Positions 42,286-52,571 of a DNA stretch of 64,000 nt are shown here, piece by piece. Position 1 is the stretch's first letter. Every line of letters starts with the position of its first letter. Source of the DNA: Quatrionicoccus australiensis (lineage in GTDB: Bacteria; Pseudomonadota; Gammaproteobacteria; Burkholderiales; Rhodocyclaceae); the NCBI RefSeq assembly GCF_020510525.1, contig NZ_CP075188.1, positions 3,534,001 to 3,598,000 of the forward strand, given 5' to 3'. The notes beneath the pieces were generated by a model, which was not told the DNA's origin, ran no database searches, and saw only the letters and a program-made list of their open reading frames with translations. Position numbers and translations under genes: made by a program.

Positions 42286-43700
42286 GCAAAACAAAAACTA
42301 TCAGCTTGGCATTAGGCGGCTTCGTCGCCGGCGCACTCATCAGCCTGCACATCCCGGCCCTGGCCGAGAAGGATGTCAAGGCAGGCTTGCCGATCGAGGA
42401 GTTGCGCACCTTTGCCGAGGTCTATAGCGCCATCAAGCAGGGCTATGTCGAGCCGGTCGAAGACAAGAAAATGATCGCCAACGCGATCTCCGGCATGCTC
42501 TCCAATCTCGACCCGCATTCGTCCTACCTCGACGCCGATGCCTTCAAGGACCTGCAGGTCGGCACCCAGGGCGAGTTCGGCGGCCTGGGCATCGAAGTCG
42601 GCATGGAAGAAGGCCTGGTCAAGGTCGTTTCGCCGATCGAGGATACGCCGGCCTACCGCGCCGGTCTGAAGGCAGGCGACCTGATCTTCAAGCTCGACGA
42701 CGCCCCGGTCAAGGGCCTGACCCTCTCCGATGCGGTCAAGAAAATGCGCGGCAAGCCGAAGACGCCGATCAAGCTGTCGATCATCCGCAAGGGCGAAAAC
42801 AAGCCGATTGAAGTGACCCTGATCCGCGAAGTGATCAAGGTGCAGAGCGTCAAATCCAAGTTGGTCGATGGCTACGGCTGGATCCGCATCACCCAGTTCC
42901 AGGAAAACACCGTCGCCGAAGTCGCCAAGGCGGCCGCCAATCTGTACAAGGACGGCAACAAGGTAAATGGCCTCGTGCTCGACCTGCGTAACGATCCGGG
43001 CGGCCTGCTCAACAGCGCGATCGGCGTTTCCGCCGCCTTCCTGCCGCCGGATGCCAAGGTCGTCTCGACCGATGGCCGCACCGCGGATGCCAAACAGGAG
43101 TTCCGTGCCCGCGCCCAGGATTACCTGCGCGGCAGCAAGGAAGACCCGCTCAAGGGCCTGCCGGTCGACATCAAGAAGGTCGCCATGGTCGTTCTGGTCA
43201 ATGGCGGCTCTGCCTCGGCTTCCGAAATCGTTGCCGGCGCGTTGCAGGATCACAAGCGGGCGATCATCCTCGGCACCCAGACCTTCGGCAAGGGCTCGGT
43301 GCAGTCTGTCCTGCCGCTGCCCGGCAACACCGCGATCAAGCTGACCACGGCCCGTTACTACACGCCGGACGGCCGCTCGATCCAGGCCAAGGGTATTGTT
43401 CCCGACATCGTTGTCGAAGAAACGGCCAATGGCAGCAGCGGCATGCAAATCCGCGAAGCCGACCTCGACCGCCACCTGATCAACGACAAGGAAAAGGAAG
43501 CCGCCAAGGAGGCTGCCAAGCAGGAAAGCAAGGCTCAGCCGGCCAAGACACAGGGCAAATCCGGCAAGGACAAGAAGGACGAAAACGACGAAGAAGCGCC
43601 GGTCCGCATGGAGTACGCCAGCAAGAGCGACTACCAGTTCCAGCAGGCGGTCAATCTTCTCAAGGGCCTGCAGATCATGCAGAATAAGGCGAAGGAATAG
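42282..43700 (+). CDS. Carboxy-terminal processing peptidase (S41, CtpA/Prc type)
   Basis: Periplasmic serine protease of 472 residues: an N-terminal signal or anchor (about 5-28), a PDZ domain (about 85-170), and an S41 catalytic core. Catalytic Ser about 312 in GSASASE and Lys about 337 in FGKGSVQ are both present, 25 residues apart as in the family. The C-terminal 60 residues are Lys/Glu-rich. Coupling to the envC-like gene suggests joint control of cell wall hydrolases. Confidence 0.95.
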   Translation: MSKTKTISLALGGFVAGALISLHIPALAEKDVKAGLPIEELRTFAEVYSAIKQGYVEPVEDKKMIANAISGMLSNLDPHSSYLDADAFKDLQVGTQGEFGGLGIEVGMEEGLVKVVSPIEDTPAYRAGLKAGDLIFKLDDAPVKGLTLSDAVKKMRGKPKTPIKLSIIRKGENKPIEVTLIREVIKVQSVKSKLVDGYGWIRITQFQENTVAEVAKAAANLYKDGNKVNGLVLDLRNDPGGLLNSAIGVSAAFLPPDAKVVSTDGRTADAKQEFRARAQDYLRGSKEDPLKGLPVDIKKVAMVVLVNGGSASASEIVAGALQDHKRAIILGTQTFGKGSVQSVLPLPGNTAIKLTTARYYTPDGRSIQAKGIVPDIVVEETANGSSGMQIREADLDRHLINDKEKEAAKEAAKQESKAQPAKTQGKSGKDKKDENDEEAPVRMEYASKSDYQFQQAVNLLKGLQIMQNKAKE

Positions 43701-43714
43701 CCCGTCCGGGAGGC

Positions 43715-44119
43715 ATGATGACTTCTACCGATCTGAAGAAACATCGCGAAATCCTTTTCTCGAAATTTCCGCCGGGCCAGGTGCCGGAGGCCGCCGACGA
43801 CCTGAAGCGACTGGAAGAGGTGGAAGTGGCCGCGCGCACCGAGAAACGCGCGGTCGGAGTCACTTACGAGCTGCAGCAGCACACCCTCGAGGAACTCGAA
43901 GGTCACCTCGAGGACAAGGGCTACCACCTCGACAACACACTGATGAGCAAGCTGACGCGCGCCCTGATCCATTACGTCGAGGACACCCAGTTGCACAACC
44001 TTGGCGCCCCGGAAAAACGCCTCAAACGCTCGGCCGACGAAGCCTACGTCAAGGCCTGGGAACACCGTCCACACGGCGACCATGACGACACACCGCCAGA
44101 GTGGCGGGAATACAAGTAG
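43715..44119 (+). CDS. Conserved small protein of unknown function
   Basis: 134 residues without signal peptide or membrane span. The central part (VGVTYELQQHTLEELEGHLEDKGYHLDNTLMSKLTRALIHY) alternates strand and helix like a ferredoxin-type fold, but metal-binding cysteines are absent. The C-terminus is His/Asp/Pro-rich. It lies 14 bases after ctp and may belong to that operon; two ATG codons in a row are possible starts. I do not recognise a function. Confidence 0.75.
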   Translation: MMTSTDLKKHREILFSKFPPGQVPEAADDLKRLEEVEVAARTEKRAVGVTYELQQHTLEELEGHLEDKGYHLDNTLMSKLTRALIHYVEDTQLHNLGAPEKRLKRSADEAYVKAWEHRPHGDHDDTPPEWREYK

Positions 44120-44123
44120 CACA

Positions 44124-44181
44124 CAGGATCGAGGATCGAGCTGTCAGCAAAACCTCTCGATCCTGACGACTCGATCCTGAA
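44124..44181 (-). repeat. Intergenic hairpin repeat, copy A
   Basis: The gap before the MoeB/ThiF gene is filled with GGATCGAG and CTCGATCC units that can pair. Read on the minus strand, it aligns with copy B at 46483 over 48 columns with 41 identities by hand count. The end of the element reaches the MoeB/ThiF start codon, so it forms that gene's leader. Confidence 0.8.
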
Positions 44182-45009
44182 ATGACCGACGACCAACTCC
44201 TCCGTTACAGCCGCCACATCCTGCTCGACGCCATCGGCATCGAGGGGCAGGAACGTATTCTTGCCACGCATGCGCTGATCATCGGCGCTGGCGGCCTCGG
44301 TTCGCCGGTCGCACTCTACCTGGCATCAGCCGGAATCGGCAAAATCACGCTGGTTGATGACGACACGGTCGATTTCACCAACCTGCAGCGCCAGATCCTG
44401 CACGTCCAGTCCCGCGTTGGCATCGCCAAGGCGGAATCCGGCAAACAGGCACTCGCCGCGATCAACCCGACGGTCGACGTCGTCCCAGTGCAAAAAAGGC
44501 TGGCCGGCGCCGAGCTCGATGCACTGGTCGCAACGGCCAACATCGTGCTCGACTGCACCGACAACTTCTCCACCCGGCACGCCATCAACCGCGCCTGCGT
44601 GCATCACAGGAAGCCGCTGGTATCCGGTGCCGCGATCCGCTTCGACGGCCAGATCAGCGTTTACGACCAGCGCCGCGACGACGCGCCGTGTTACCACTGC
44701 CTGTTTCCCGAAGCCGAGGATGTCGAGGAAGTGCGTTGCGCGGTGATGGGGGTGCTGGCGCCGCTGACCGGCATCATCGGCAGCATGCAGGCGACCGAGG
44801 CCTTGAAGCTGGCGGCCGGTATCGGTCAGTCGCTGAGCGGGCGACTGTTGCTGCTCGATGCACTGGATATGGAATGGCGCAGCGTCAAATTCCGGAAAGA
44901 TCCGGACTGTGCGGTATGCGGCCCTAACGGGGACGCGCGAGCAGGCGAATATCTTCGCCGAGCTGACGTAGATCGCGAATCTGCAACTGCTGCTTGCCGG
45001 CTAGCGTAG
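44182..45009 (+). CDS. MoeB/ThiF-family adenylyltransferase (HesA/MoeB)
   Basis: E1-like enzyme that adenylates the C-terminus of a ThiS- or MoaD-type sulfur carrier. The 275-residue protein has RYSRHILLDAIGIEGQ, nucleotide loop IGAGGLGSPVALYLASAG, DCTDNFSTRH, and zinc cysteines in CYHC and CAVC. MoeB proteins usually end just after the last CxxC; here about 28 further residues follow and are coded opposite the ribD 3' end, so the extension may be non-functional. ThiF versus MoeB cannot be decided. Confidence 0.9.
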   Translation: MTDDQLLRYSRHILLDAIGIEGQERILATHALIIGAGGLGSPVALYLASAGIGKITLVDDDTVDFTNLQRQILHVQSRVGIAKAESGKQALAAINPTVDVVPVQKRLAGAELDALVATANIVLDCTDNFSTRHAINRACVHHRKPLVSGAAIRFDGQISVYDQRRDDAPCYHCLFPEAEDVEEVRCAVMGVLAPLTGIIGSMQATEALKLAAGIGQSLSGRLLLLDALDMEWRSVKFRKDPDCAVCGPNGDARAGEYLRRADVDRESATAACRLA

Positions 45010-46012
45010 TCAGTGCCGGCAGGTTGAACAGGCCGCTCGCATCGTGGCCGATCAGGCAGGGCGCCAGGTAGAGCAGCAACTCGTCGACCAGACCTTCGCG
45101 CAGCAATGAACCATTGAGCTTGAAACCGGCCTCGGCATGCACTTCGTTGATGCCGCGCCGACCCAATTCTTCGAGCAAATCCTTGAGTTCAACTTTGCCG
45201 GCGGCGTTGGGCAGAATCACGACTTCCGCACCGGTCGACCGCAGCAAATCGGCCTTTTTCAGGTCGTCGACCGCCGCCGCGACCAGGACTGGCCCGCCTA
45301 GCAGAATCCTCGCCGTGAGCGGCGTTTCCAGCCGGCTGTCGACGATCACGCGCAACGGCTGGCGTGACGTCGGCAGGTCGCGCACATTGAGTTGCGGATC
45401 GTCGTCGCGCACCGTGCCGATGCCGGTCAGCACGGCGCAGGCCCGCGCCCGCCAGCGCTGGCCGTCAAGGCGCGCCTGCGGCCCGGTGATCCACTGGCTG
45501 ACGCCGTTGTTGAGCGCCGTCTTGCCGTCCAGGCTGGCCGCCGCCTTGAGGCGCAACCAGGGCCGGCCGCGCGTCATGCGCGAGACGAAACCGATGTTCA
45601 GTTCGCGCGCCTCGTTTTCCAGCAAACCGCTGGCGGTTGCGATACCCGCAGCCTCAAGCAGGGCCAGCCCTTTGCCGGCAACCAGCGGATTGGGGTCGGT
45701 CATCGCCGCGACAACGCGCGCGACACCGGCCTTGATCAAGGCTTCGGCACAGGGCGGCGTGCGCCCGTAATGACTGCACGGCTCAAGCGTGACGTAAGCC
45801 GTCGCCCCCTTGGCCTTTTCCCCCGCCTGGCGCAGGGCATGCACCTCGGCATGCGGCTCGCCGGCCTTCTCGTGCCAGCCTTCACCGACGATTTCGCCAT
45901 CGCGGACCAGCACGCAGCCGACGCGCGGATTGGGCGAAGTCGTCCACAGGCCGCGCTCGGCCAGTTGCAGGGCGCGCGCCATCATGCCGTGGTCGACGGC
46001 GGCAAAACTCAT
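44924..46012 (-). CDS. ribD: Bifunctional riboflavin deaminase/reductase RibD
   Basis: Performs the deaminase and reductase steps of riboflavin synthesis. The 362-residue protein has the zinc deaminase motifs HAEVHAL and [15 protein letters not shown] (about 1-145) and the reductase domain with [16 protein letters not shown] and [13 protein letters not shown]. It overlaps nrdR by ATGA, and its 3' end overlaps the MoeB/ThiF gene by 86 bases on the other strand. The nrdR-ribD order is common in proteobacteria. Confidence 0.96.
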   Translation of the reverse strand: MSFAAVDHGMMARALQLAERGLWTTSPNPRVGCVLVRDGEIVGEGWHEKAGEPHAEVHALRQAGEKAKGATAYVTLEPCSHYGRTPPCAEALIKAGVARVVAAMTDPNPLVAGKGLALLEAAGIATASGLLENEARELNIGFVSRMTRGRPWLRLKAAASLDGKTALNNGVSQWITGPQARLDGQRWRARACAVLTGIGTVRDDDPQLNVRDLPTSRQPLRVIVDSRLETPLTARILLGGPVLVAAAVDDLKKADLLRSTGAEVVILPNAAGKVELKDLLEELGRRGINEVHAEAGFKLNGSLLREGLVDELLLYLAPCLIGHDASGLFNLPALTTLAGKQQLQIRDLRQLGEDIRLLARPR

Positions 46013-46473
46013 TTTTTCTTCTGGGAAGGCGAGACTTCGCGGATGGCGCGGGAAAACGCATCCACGTCTTCAAAATTGCGATAGACCGAGGCAAAGCGGA
46101 TGTAAGCGACCTTGTCGAGCTTCTTCAGCTCGCGCATGACGAACTCGCCCAACTGTTGCGTCGACACTTCCCGCTCACCGGCGGAAAGCAGCATTTCCTC
46201 GATATCGGCGACCGCGGTATCGACCGACTCGATCGACACCGGCCGCTTGCGCAGCGCCAGTTCGAGACTGGCGCGCAGCTTGGCACGACTGAACTCGGTG
46301 CGCAGGCCGTTCTTCTTGACCACCTGCGGCAACTGGATTTCGGCCCGTTCATAGGTCGTGAACCGCTTGTCGCAGGCATTGCACTTCCTGCGGCGCCGCA
46401 CGACATCGCCGTCATCGTTGAGACGGGTATCGGCAACCGCCGTATCTTCAGCACCGCAGAAAGGGCATTTCAT
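46009..46473 (-). CDS. nrdR: Transcriptional repressor NrdR
   Basis: Represses ribonucleotide reductase genes when dATP is high. The 154-residue protein has an N-terminal zinc ribbon (CPFC at about 3-6 and CNAC at about 31-34) and an ATP-cone domain with [14 protein letters not shown]. No NrdR box was recognised nearby. ATGA overlap with ribD. Confidence 0.97.
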   Translation of the reverse strand: MKCPFCGAEDTAVADTRLNDDGDVVRRRRKCNACDKRFTTYERAEIQLPQVVKKNGLRTEFSRAKLRASLELALRKRPVSIESVDTAVADIEEMLLSAGEREVSTQQLGEFVMRELKKLDKVAYIRFASVYRNFEDVDAFSRAIREVSPSQKKK

Positions 46474-46482
46474 GGATAGGAT

Positions 46483-46546
46483 CCAGGATCGAGTTATCAG
46501 GATCGAGTGTTCTTGCTAACAGCTCGATCCCAAATCCTCGATCCAA
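46483..46546 (+). repeat. Intergenic hairpin repeat, copy B
   Basis: Lies between nrdR and glyA in opposite orientation to copy A. It has AGGATCGAG twice, a TTGCTAACAG spacer, and GCTCGATCC plus a second CTCGATCC. GGATCGAG (46499-46506) can pair with CTCGATCC (46523-46530). The end abuts the glyA stop. No T-run is present, so it is not a normal terminator. Confidence 0.8.
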
Positions 46547-47797
<1,251 letters not shown>

Positions 47798-47816
47798 GGG
47801 GAATGCCTCAAGCCAT

Positions 47817-47843
47817 TGAAAAGGGCGTGAATTTTATCACGCC
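47817..47843 (-). terminator. Probable terminator of the histidine phosphatase gene
   Basis: On the minus strand GGCGTGA and TCACGCC pair around a 6-base loop, followed by CTTTTC. The stop codon of the phosphatase gene lies inside the stem. The short U-tract makes it moderate. Confidence 0.5.
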
Positions 47844-48493
47844 GGAAGCTCATCAAGGGCGCCTGGCGCCAGATGATCGGTTTCGGCCCAGCTTTCGATG
47901 TGCCAGCGGCCGTCGACCGTTGCGATCCAGTTGAGGCCGGCATTCGGGATCAGGAAATCGCGCTGCATCTCGAGGCTGTTGCCGCGCACGAAGCGGTTGA
48001 TGATGTCGAGCACGCCGCCATGCAGCACGACCGCCACCGTCTGGCCGGCATGTGCCGCGGCAATTGTCTGCAGCTTACCGGTGACGCGCGCGAACATCAC
48101 TTGCAGGCTCTCGCCGTTTTCGAAGGCGTAGTCGGCATTGCGCCCTTCAAATGCGGCGTAACCGTCGGGAAACTTCTGCTGCGCCTCGGCGTAGGTCAGG
48201 CCTTCGAACACGCCATAACGCCGTTCGCGCATCTCCGGCGCAGCGTGCGGCACCAGACCGAGAGCCGAACCTATCGCCTGCGCCGTCGTCCAGGCACGCT
48301 TGAGATCGCTGCTGTAAAGGGCGACAATGCCGGTCCCCTGCAGCCAGCGACCGGCCGCCTCGGCCTGGCGCACGCCATTTTCGTTGAGCCCGATATCGAT
48401 CTGCCCCTGGATGCGGCGCTCGGCATTCCATTCGGTCTCGCCGTGTCGCACCAGGCAGATGCGGGTCGGCTGGCTTGTAGGGATTTCCACCAT
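47837..48493 (-). CDS. Histidine phosphatase family protein (GpmB/CobC-like)
   Basis: 218 residues with the RHG motif CLVRHGETEWN and the second histidine in VVLHGGVLDI. The family includes phosphoglycerate mutases, alpha-ribazole phosphatase and general phosphatases; the substrate here is not evident. The ATG at 48493 is chosen because residues before it (to 48544) look unlike the family. It is divergent from the TRAP genes. Confidence 0.88.
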   Translation of the reverse strand: MVEIPTSQPTRICLVRHGETEWNAERRIQGQIDIGLNENGVRQAEAAGRWLQGTGIVALYSSDLKRAWTTAQAIGSALGLVPHAAPEMRERRYGVFEGLTYAEAQQKFPDGYAAFEGRNADYAFENGESLQVMFARVTGKLQTIAAAHAGQTVAVVLHGGVLDIINRFVRGNSLEMQRDFLIPNAGLNWIATVDGRWHIESWAETDHLAPGALDELPA

Positions 48494-48594
48494 GGTTGCT
48501 GCGCACCCTTCGCTGTAAATTTGGCCCAATGGGATTTCCATCAACCCCGGACACTTCAGAAGCCGGGAATTTTATCAACCGAGGAGGACTTTTC

Positions 48595-49188
48595 GTGACC
48601 CTTCTGCTCAAGCTCTCGCAGCTGATCGACTGGCTCAACGAGCGGGTCGGCAAAGCAGCGTTCTGGCTGGTACTGCTGATGACCATCTTCAGCGCCGGCA
48701 ATGCCACCGTCCGTTTCATCTTCAACTACAGTTCCAACGGCCTGCTGGAAATCCAGTGGTACCTGTTTGCCGCTGTCTTCATCCTGTGTTCGCCCTATAC
48801 CCTGCAAAAGAACGAGCACGTCCGCATCGACGTGCTGGCCGGCAAATTGTCGCCCAAGGGCCAGGCCGTGATCGACATCATCGGCACCCTGTTCTTCCTG
48901 CTGCCCATGGTCATCGTCGTGCTCTGGCTGTCGCTGCCCCTGGTCGCTGAATCCTACAGGATCAACGAAATGTCCTCCAATGCCGGCGGCCTGATTCGCT
49001 GGCCGGTCAAGGTGCTGCTGCCGATCGGCTTCACGCTGCTCGCCCTGCAGGGCATTTCCGAACTGATCAAGCGCATCGCCTTCCTGGCCGGCCTGATCGA
49101 AGACCCGAACAACAAGGCAAAGGGTCCGACCCCCGAAGAAGAACTGGCTGCCGCCATTGCCGCCGCCAATGCCAAGGAGGCCAAATAA
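48595..49188 (+). CDS. dctQ: TRAP transporter small permease DctQ
   Basis: Small membrane subunit of a tripartite ATP-independent periplasmic transporter. The 197-residue protein has four transmembrane spans and the family's EIQWYLFAAVFIL and NEHVRIDVLAGKLS regions. The start is GTG, backed by GAGGAGGA eight bases upstream. TAATG overlap with dctM. Confidence 0.93.
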   Translation: MTLLLKLSQLIDWLNERVGKAAFWLVLLMTIFSAGNATVRFIFNYSSNGLLEIQWYLFAAVFILCSPYTLQKNEHVRIDVLAGKLSPKGQAVIDIIGTLFFLLPMVIVVLWLSLPLVAESYRINEMSSNAGGLIRWPVKVLLPIGFTLLALQGISELIKRIAFLAGLIEDPNNKAKGPTPEEELAAAIAAANAKEAK

Positions 49189-50663
49189 TGGAATGGATTA
49201 TCGGCAACATGGCGCCACTGATGTTCGGCGCCCTCGTCCTCTTCCTGCTTTTCGGCTACCCGGTCGCCTTCGCGCTGGCCGCCAACGGCATCGTCTTCGG
49301 CCTGCTCGGCATCGAACTGGGCCTGCTCCAGCCGGCGCTGTTCCAGGCGCTGCCGGAGCGCATCTTCGGCATCATGGCCAATGACACGCTGCTCGCCATC
49401 CCCTTCTTCACCTTCATGGGGCTGGTTCTGGAGCGATCCGGCATGGCGGAAGACCTGCTCGACACGATCGGCCAGCTGTTCGGTCCGATGCGTGGCGGCC
49501 TGGCCTACGCGGTGATTTTCGTCGGCGCGCTGCTCGCCGCGACGACCGGCGTGGTTGCCGCTTCGGTGATCTCGATGGGCCTGATCTCGCTGCCCATCAT
49601 GCTGCGCTACGGTTACGACAAGCGTCTCGCTTCCGGCGTCATCGCCGCCTCCGGCACGCTGGCCCAGATCATTCCGCCGTCACTGGTCCTGATCATCATG
49701 GCCGACCAGCTCGGCAAGTCGGTTGGCGACATGTACGAAGGCGCCATGATCCCCGGCCTCATCCTGACCGGTCTCTATGTCGGTTACGTTGCGATTCTCA
49801 CCGTCATCAAGCCGAATGCTGCCCCGGCCCTGCCGCCGGAAGCCCGCAGCCTGCGTGGCGCCAAGCTGCTGCTGCGCGTATTGACGACGCTGGTGCCGCC
49901 GCTGGTCCTGATCTTCCTGGTCCTCGGCACCATCTTCCTCGGCATCGCGACGCCGACCGAAGGCGGCGCCATGGGTGCTGCCGGCGCACTGATCCTCGCT
50001 GTCGCCCGCAAGCGCCTGTCCTGGAAGCTGCTCAAGCAAGCCATGGAAACCACCGGCAAGCTGTCTTCCTTCGTGGTCTTCATCCTGGTCGGCTCGACGG
50101 TCTTCGGTCTGGTCTTCCGCGCGGTCAATGGCGACCTCTGGGTCGAGCACCTGCTGCTTTCGCTGCCCGGCGGCCAGCTCGGCTTCCTGATCGTGGTCAA
50201 CATCCTGGTCTTCCTGCTTGCCTTCTTCCTCGACTTCTTCGAACTGTCCTTCATCATCGTGCCGCTGCTCGCACCGGTGGCGGACAAGCTGGGCATCGAC
50301 CTGATCTGGTTCGGCGTGCTGCTCGGGGTGAACATGCAGACTTCCTTCATGCATCCGCCCTTCGGCTTCGCGCTGTTCTACCTGCGCTCGGTGGCCCCTG
50401 CCTCGATCAAGACGACGGATATCTACTGGGGCGCCATTCCCTTCGTCTGCATCCAGATCCTGATGGTGGCGATCATCATCATCTTCCCGGGCGTGGTCAG
50501 CTATGGCGACGAGGCGCAGCGCGAAGCGGCCCGTCTCGAACGCAGCGGCGAAGGTCCTGCCCCGATCGACCTGAACACCCTGATGCAGGACGATGCCAAC
50601 GAAGGCTCGAAGCAACAGGACCCGAGTGCCGACCTGCTGAAGAACCTGCAGGGCGAGAAATAA
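49188..50663 (+). CDS. dctM: TRAP transporter large permease DctM
   Basis: Large membrane subunit (491 residues, about 12-13 spans) that drives uptake with a sodium or proton gradient. It shows FGYPVAFALAANG, IPFFTFMGLVLERSGMAEDL, GVVAASVISMGLISLPIMLRYGY and FLDFFELSFIIVPLL. The C-terminal 45 residues are a soluble charged tail. The strong terminator at 50687 ends the QM operon without a binding-protein gene. Confidence 0.96.
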   Translation: MEWIIGNMAPLMFGALVLFLLFGYPVAFALAANGIVFGLLGIELGLLQPALFQALPERIFGIMANDTLLAIPFFTFMGLVLERSGMAEDLLDTIGQLFGPMRGGLAYAVIFVGALLAATTGVVAASVISMGLISLPIMLRYGYDKRLASGVIAASGTLAQIIPPSLVLIIMADQLGKSVGDMYEGAMIPGLILTGLYVGYVAILTVIKPNAAPALPPEARSLRGAKLLLRVLTTLVPPLVLIFLVLGTIFLGIATPTEGGAMGAAGALILAVARKRLSWKLLKQAMETTGKLSSFVVFILVGSTVFGLVFRAVNGDLWVEHLLLSLPGGQLGFLIVVNILVFLLAFFLDFFELSFIIVPLLAPVADKLGIDLIWFGVLLGVNMQTSFMHPPFGFALFYLRSVAPASIKTTDIYWGAIPFVCIQILMVAIIIIFPGVVSYGDEAQREAARLERSGEGPAPIDLNTLMQDDANEGSKQQDPSADLLKNLQGEK

Positions 50664-50686
50664 GCAGCACCATCCTTATCGACAGC

Positions 50687-50717
50687 AAAAAGGCGGGGTT
50701 TCGACCCCGCCTTTTTT
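50687..50717 (+). terminator. Terminator of dctQM
   Basis: AAAAAGGCGGGGT, loop TTCG, ACCCCGCCTTTTTT: a perfect long stem with UUCG-type loop and T-run, about 24 bases after the dctM stop. Confidence 0.92.
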
Positions 50718-50855
50718 ATTTATAGTGCCCACCTATCCGCCGGATAAGCACAAATGATTGGCTGCGCAGGACATCTGGCGGCAAAATGGCTTCAACGTCT
50801 CAAGCGGCAAGCCAGGGTGGCAGGCCGTTTTCCTACAACCAGAAGGGAGTGCATC

Positions 50856-51320
50856 ATGGATATCGGTATCAGCAAGAAAGATCGCGAAAAAATCGCCGAC
50901 GGGCTGTCTCACCTGCTCGCCGACTCGTACACCCTGTACCTGAAGACCCACAACTTTCACTGGAACGTCACCGGCCCGATGTTCAACACGCTGCACGTGA
51001 TGTTCATGGGGCAATACACCGAACTGTGGAATGCGCTCGACCTGATCGCCGAACGCATCCGCGCCCTCGGCTTTCCGGCCCCCGGCACCTACAAGGAATT
51101 CGTCGCGCTGACCGTGATCAAGGAAAGCGAAGGCGTGCCGAATGCGACGGAAATGCTCAAGCAGCTGCTCGCCGGCCAGGAAGCCGTGACCAAGACGGCA
51201 CGCAGCATCTTCCCGCTGGTCGACAAGGCCGGCGACGAGCCGACCGCCGACCTGCTGACCCAGCGCATGCAGATCCATGAAAAGAATGCCTGGATGTTGC
51301 GCAGCATGCTCGAAAGCTGA
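50856..51320 (+). CDS. dps: Dps-family DNA-protecting ferritin
   Basis: Dodecameric iron-oxidising protein that shields DNA under oxidative or starvation stress. The 154-residue protein has the ferroxidase signature [13 protein letters not shown] with [24 protein letters not shown] precedes the ATG at 50856. A 5-3-5 dyad TATCC-GCC-GGATA lies upstream at 50734-50746. It stands between the TRAP permeases and the TRAP binding protein but has its own terminator. Confidence 0.95.
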   Translation: MDIGISKKDREKIADGLSHLLADSYTLYLKTHNFHWNVTGPMFNTLHVMFMGQYTELWNALDLIAERIRALGFPAPGTYKEFVALTVIKESEGVPNATEMLKQLLAGQEAVTKTARSIFPLVDKAGDEPTADLLTQRMQIHEKNAWMLRSMLES

Positions 51321-51336
51321 GCCGGAAATCCTGGCC

Positions 51337-51367
51337 AAAAAAAACCCGCGAAATTCGCGGGTTTTTT
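51337..51367. terminator. Bidirectional terminator between dps and dctP
   Basis: AAAAAACCCGCG / CGCGGGTTTTTT with an AAATT loop; T-runs on both strands serve the two converging genes. Confidence 0.9.
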
Positions 51368-51385
51368 GTTGTCGACCGGTACGGC

Positions 51386-52474
51386 TTACTTGTGCGACTG
51401 CAGGAAGGAATCCATGCGGTGCTCGGCAACGCTGAACCAGGCGTTCTGCGTCTTGCGATACTTTTCGTACTCGGTGTACACCTTCTTGAAGGCCGGATTC
51501 TTCGCCGACTCATCGGAGTACAGTTGCTGCGCGGCCTTGTAAGCGGCTTCGAGGATCTCGTCCGAGTACTTCTGCAGCTTGACGCCGCTTTGCAGCAGCT
51601 TGGACAGGGCGATCGGGTTCTTGTGGTCGTACTCGGCCAGCATCGTGACATTGGCTTCGTAGGCGGCCGCCTGGAAGGCTTCCTGGTATTCCTTCGGCAG
51701 CTTGGCCCATTCGGCCTTGTTCACGAAGAAATGGATGGTCGGGCCCGGTTCCCACCAACCCGGGTAGTAGTAGTTCTTGGCAACCTTGTAGAAGCCGAGC
51801 TTTTCGTCATCGAAGGGGCCGACCCATTCGGCGGCATCGATAGTGCCCTTTTCCAGCGCCGGGTAGATGTCGCCACCGGCGATCTGTTGCGGCACGACGC
51901 CAAGCGCCGAGAAAACATTGCCACCGAGACCGGCGATGCGCATCTTCAGGCCGTCGAGGTCTTTCAGGGTCTTCACTTCCTTGCGGAACCAGCCGCCCAT
52001 CTGGGTACCGGTGTTGCCGCCGGCGAAAGACAGGACGTTGTAGTTCGAATAGAAATCGTCAAGCACCTTCTGGCCGCCACCGTAGTAGATCCAGGCATTC
52101 ATCTGGCGGGCATTCATGCCGAACGGCACCGAGGTACCGAAGCCGAAGGTCTTGTCCTTGCCGACATAGTAGTAGGAACAGGTGTGGCAGACTTCGACGG
52201 TACCTTGCTGCACGGCATCCAGGGCCTGCAGGCCGGGGACGATTTCGCCGCCGGCGAAGACGCGGATATCGAACTTGCCGTTGGTGATTGCACGCACGCG
52301 GTTGGCCAGCACTTCGGCGCCACCGTAAATGGTGTCAAGGCTCTTCGGGAAGCTGGAAGTCAGGCGCCATTTGACGGTCGGCGAGGACTGGGCGATGGCC
52401 GGGGCGGCGATGGTCGCTGCAGCGCCGGCAGCGGCGCCGACGGAAGCTTTTTTCAGAAAGTCACGACGTTGCAT
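51386..52474 (-). CDS. dctP: TRAP transporter substrate-binding protein DctP (TakP-like)
   Basis: 362-residue periplasmic binding protein with a Tat signal (MQRRDFLKKASVGAAAG) cut near AIAQ. The fold has GGAEVLANRV, GNTGTQMGGWFRKE and PGWWEPGPTIHFFVN, close to the TakP/DctP family for 2-oxo acids or similar organic acids. It is encoded convergently and is separated from dctQM by dps and two terminators, so it is transcribed on its own. Pairing with dctQM is likely but inferred. Confidence 0.92.
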   Translation of the reverse strand: MQRRDFLKKASVGAAAGAAATIAAPAIAQSSPTVKWRLTSSFPKSLDTIYGGAEVLANRVRAITNGKFDIRVFAGGEIVPGLQALDAVQQGTVEVCHTCSYYYVGKDKTFGFGTSVPFGMNARQMNAWIYYGGGQKVLDDFYSNYNVLSFAGGNTGTQMGGWFRKEVKTLKDLDGLKMRIAGLGGNVFSALGVVPQQIAGGDIYPALEKGTIDAAEWVGPFDDEKLGFYKVAKNYYYPGWWEPGPTIHFFVNKAEWAKLPKEYQEAFQAAAYEANVTMLAEYDHKNPIALSKLLQSGVKLQKYSDEILEAAYKAAQQLYSDESAKNPAFKKVYTEYEKYRKTQNAWFSVAEHRMDSFLQSHK

Positions 52475-52571
52475 ATTGTCTCCTTCGTGTTAGTTGGGTA
52501 CATCAGGCAGTCTAGCGATTCAATTCTAATCAAAGCGGCAACTTTGGCGAGTTGCGGAAAACCCTTATAAC

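Noticed and set aside
52538..52555. Hairpin GCAACT / AGTTGC after pmbA as a terminator
   Set aside because: Short stem and no real T-run; evidence too weak to list.
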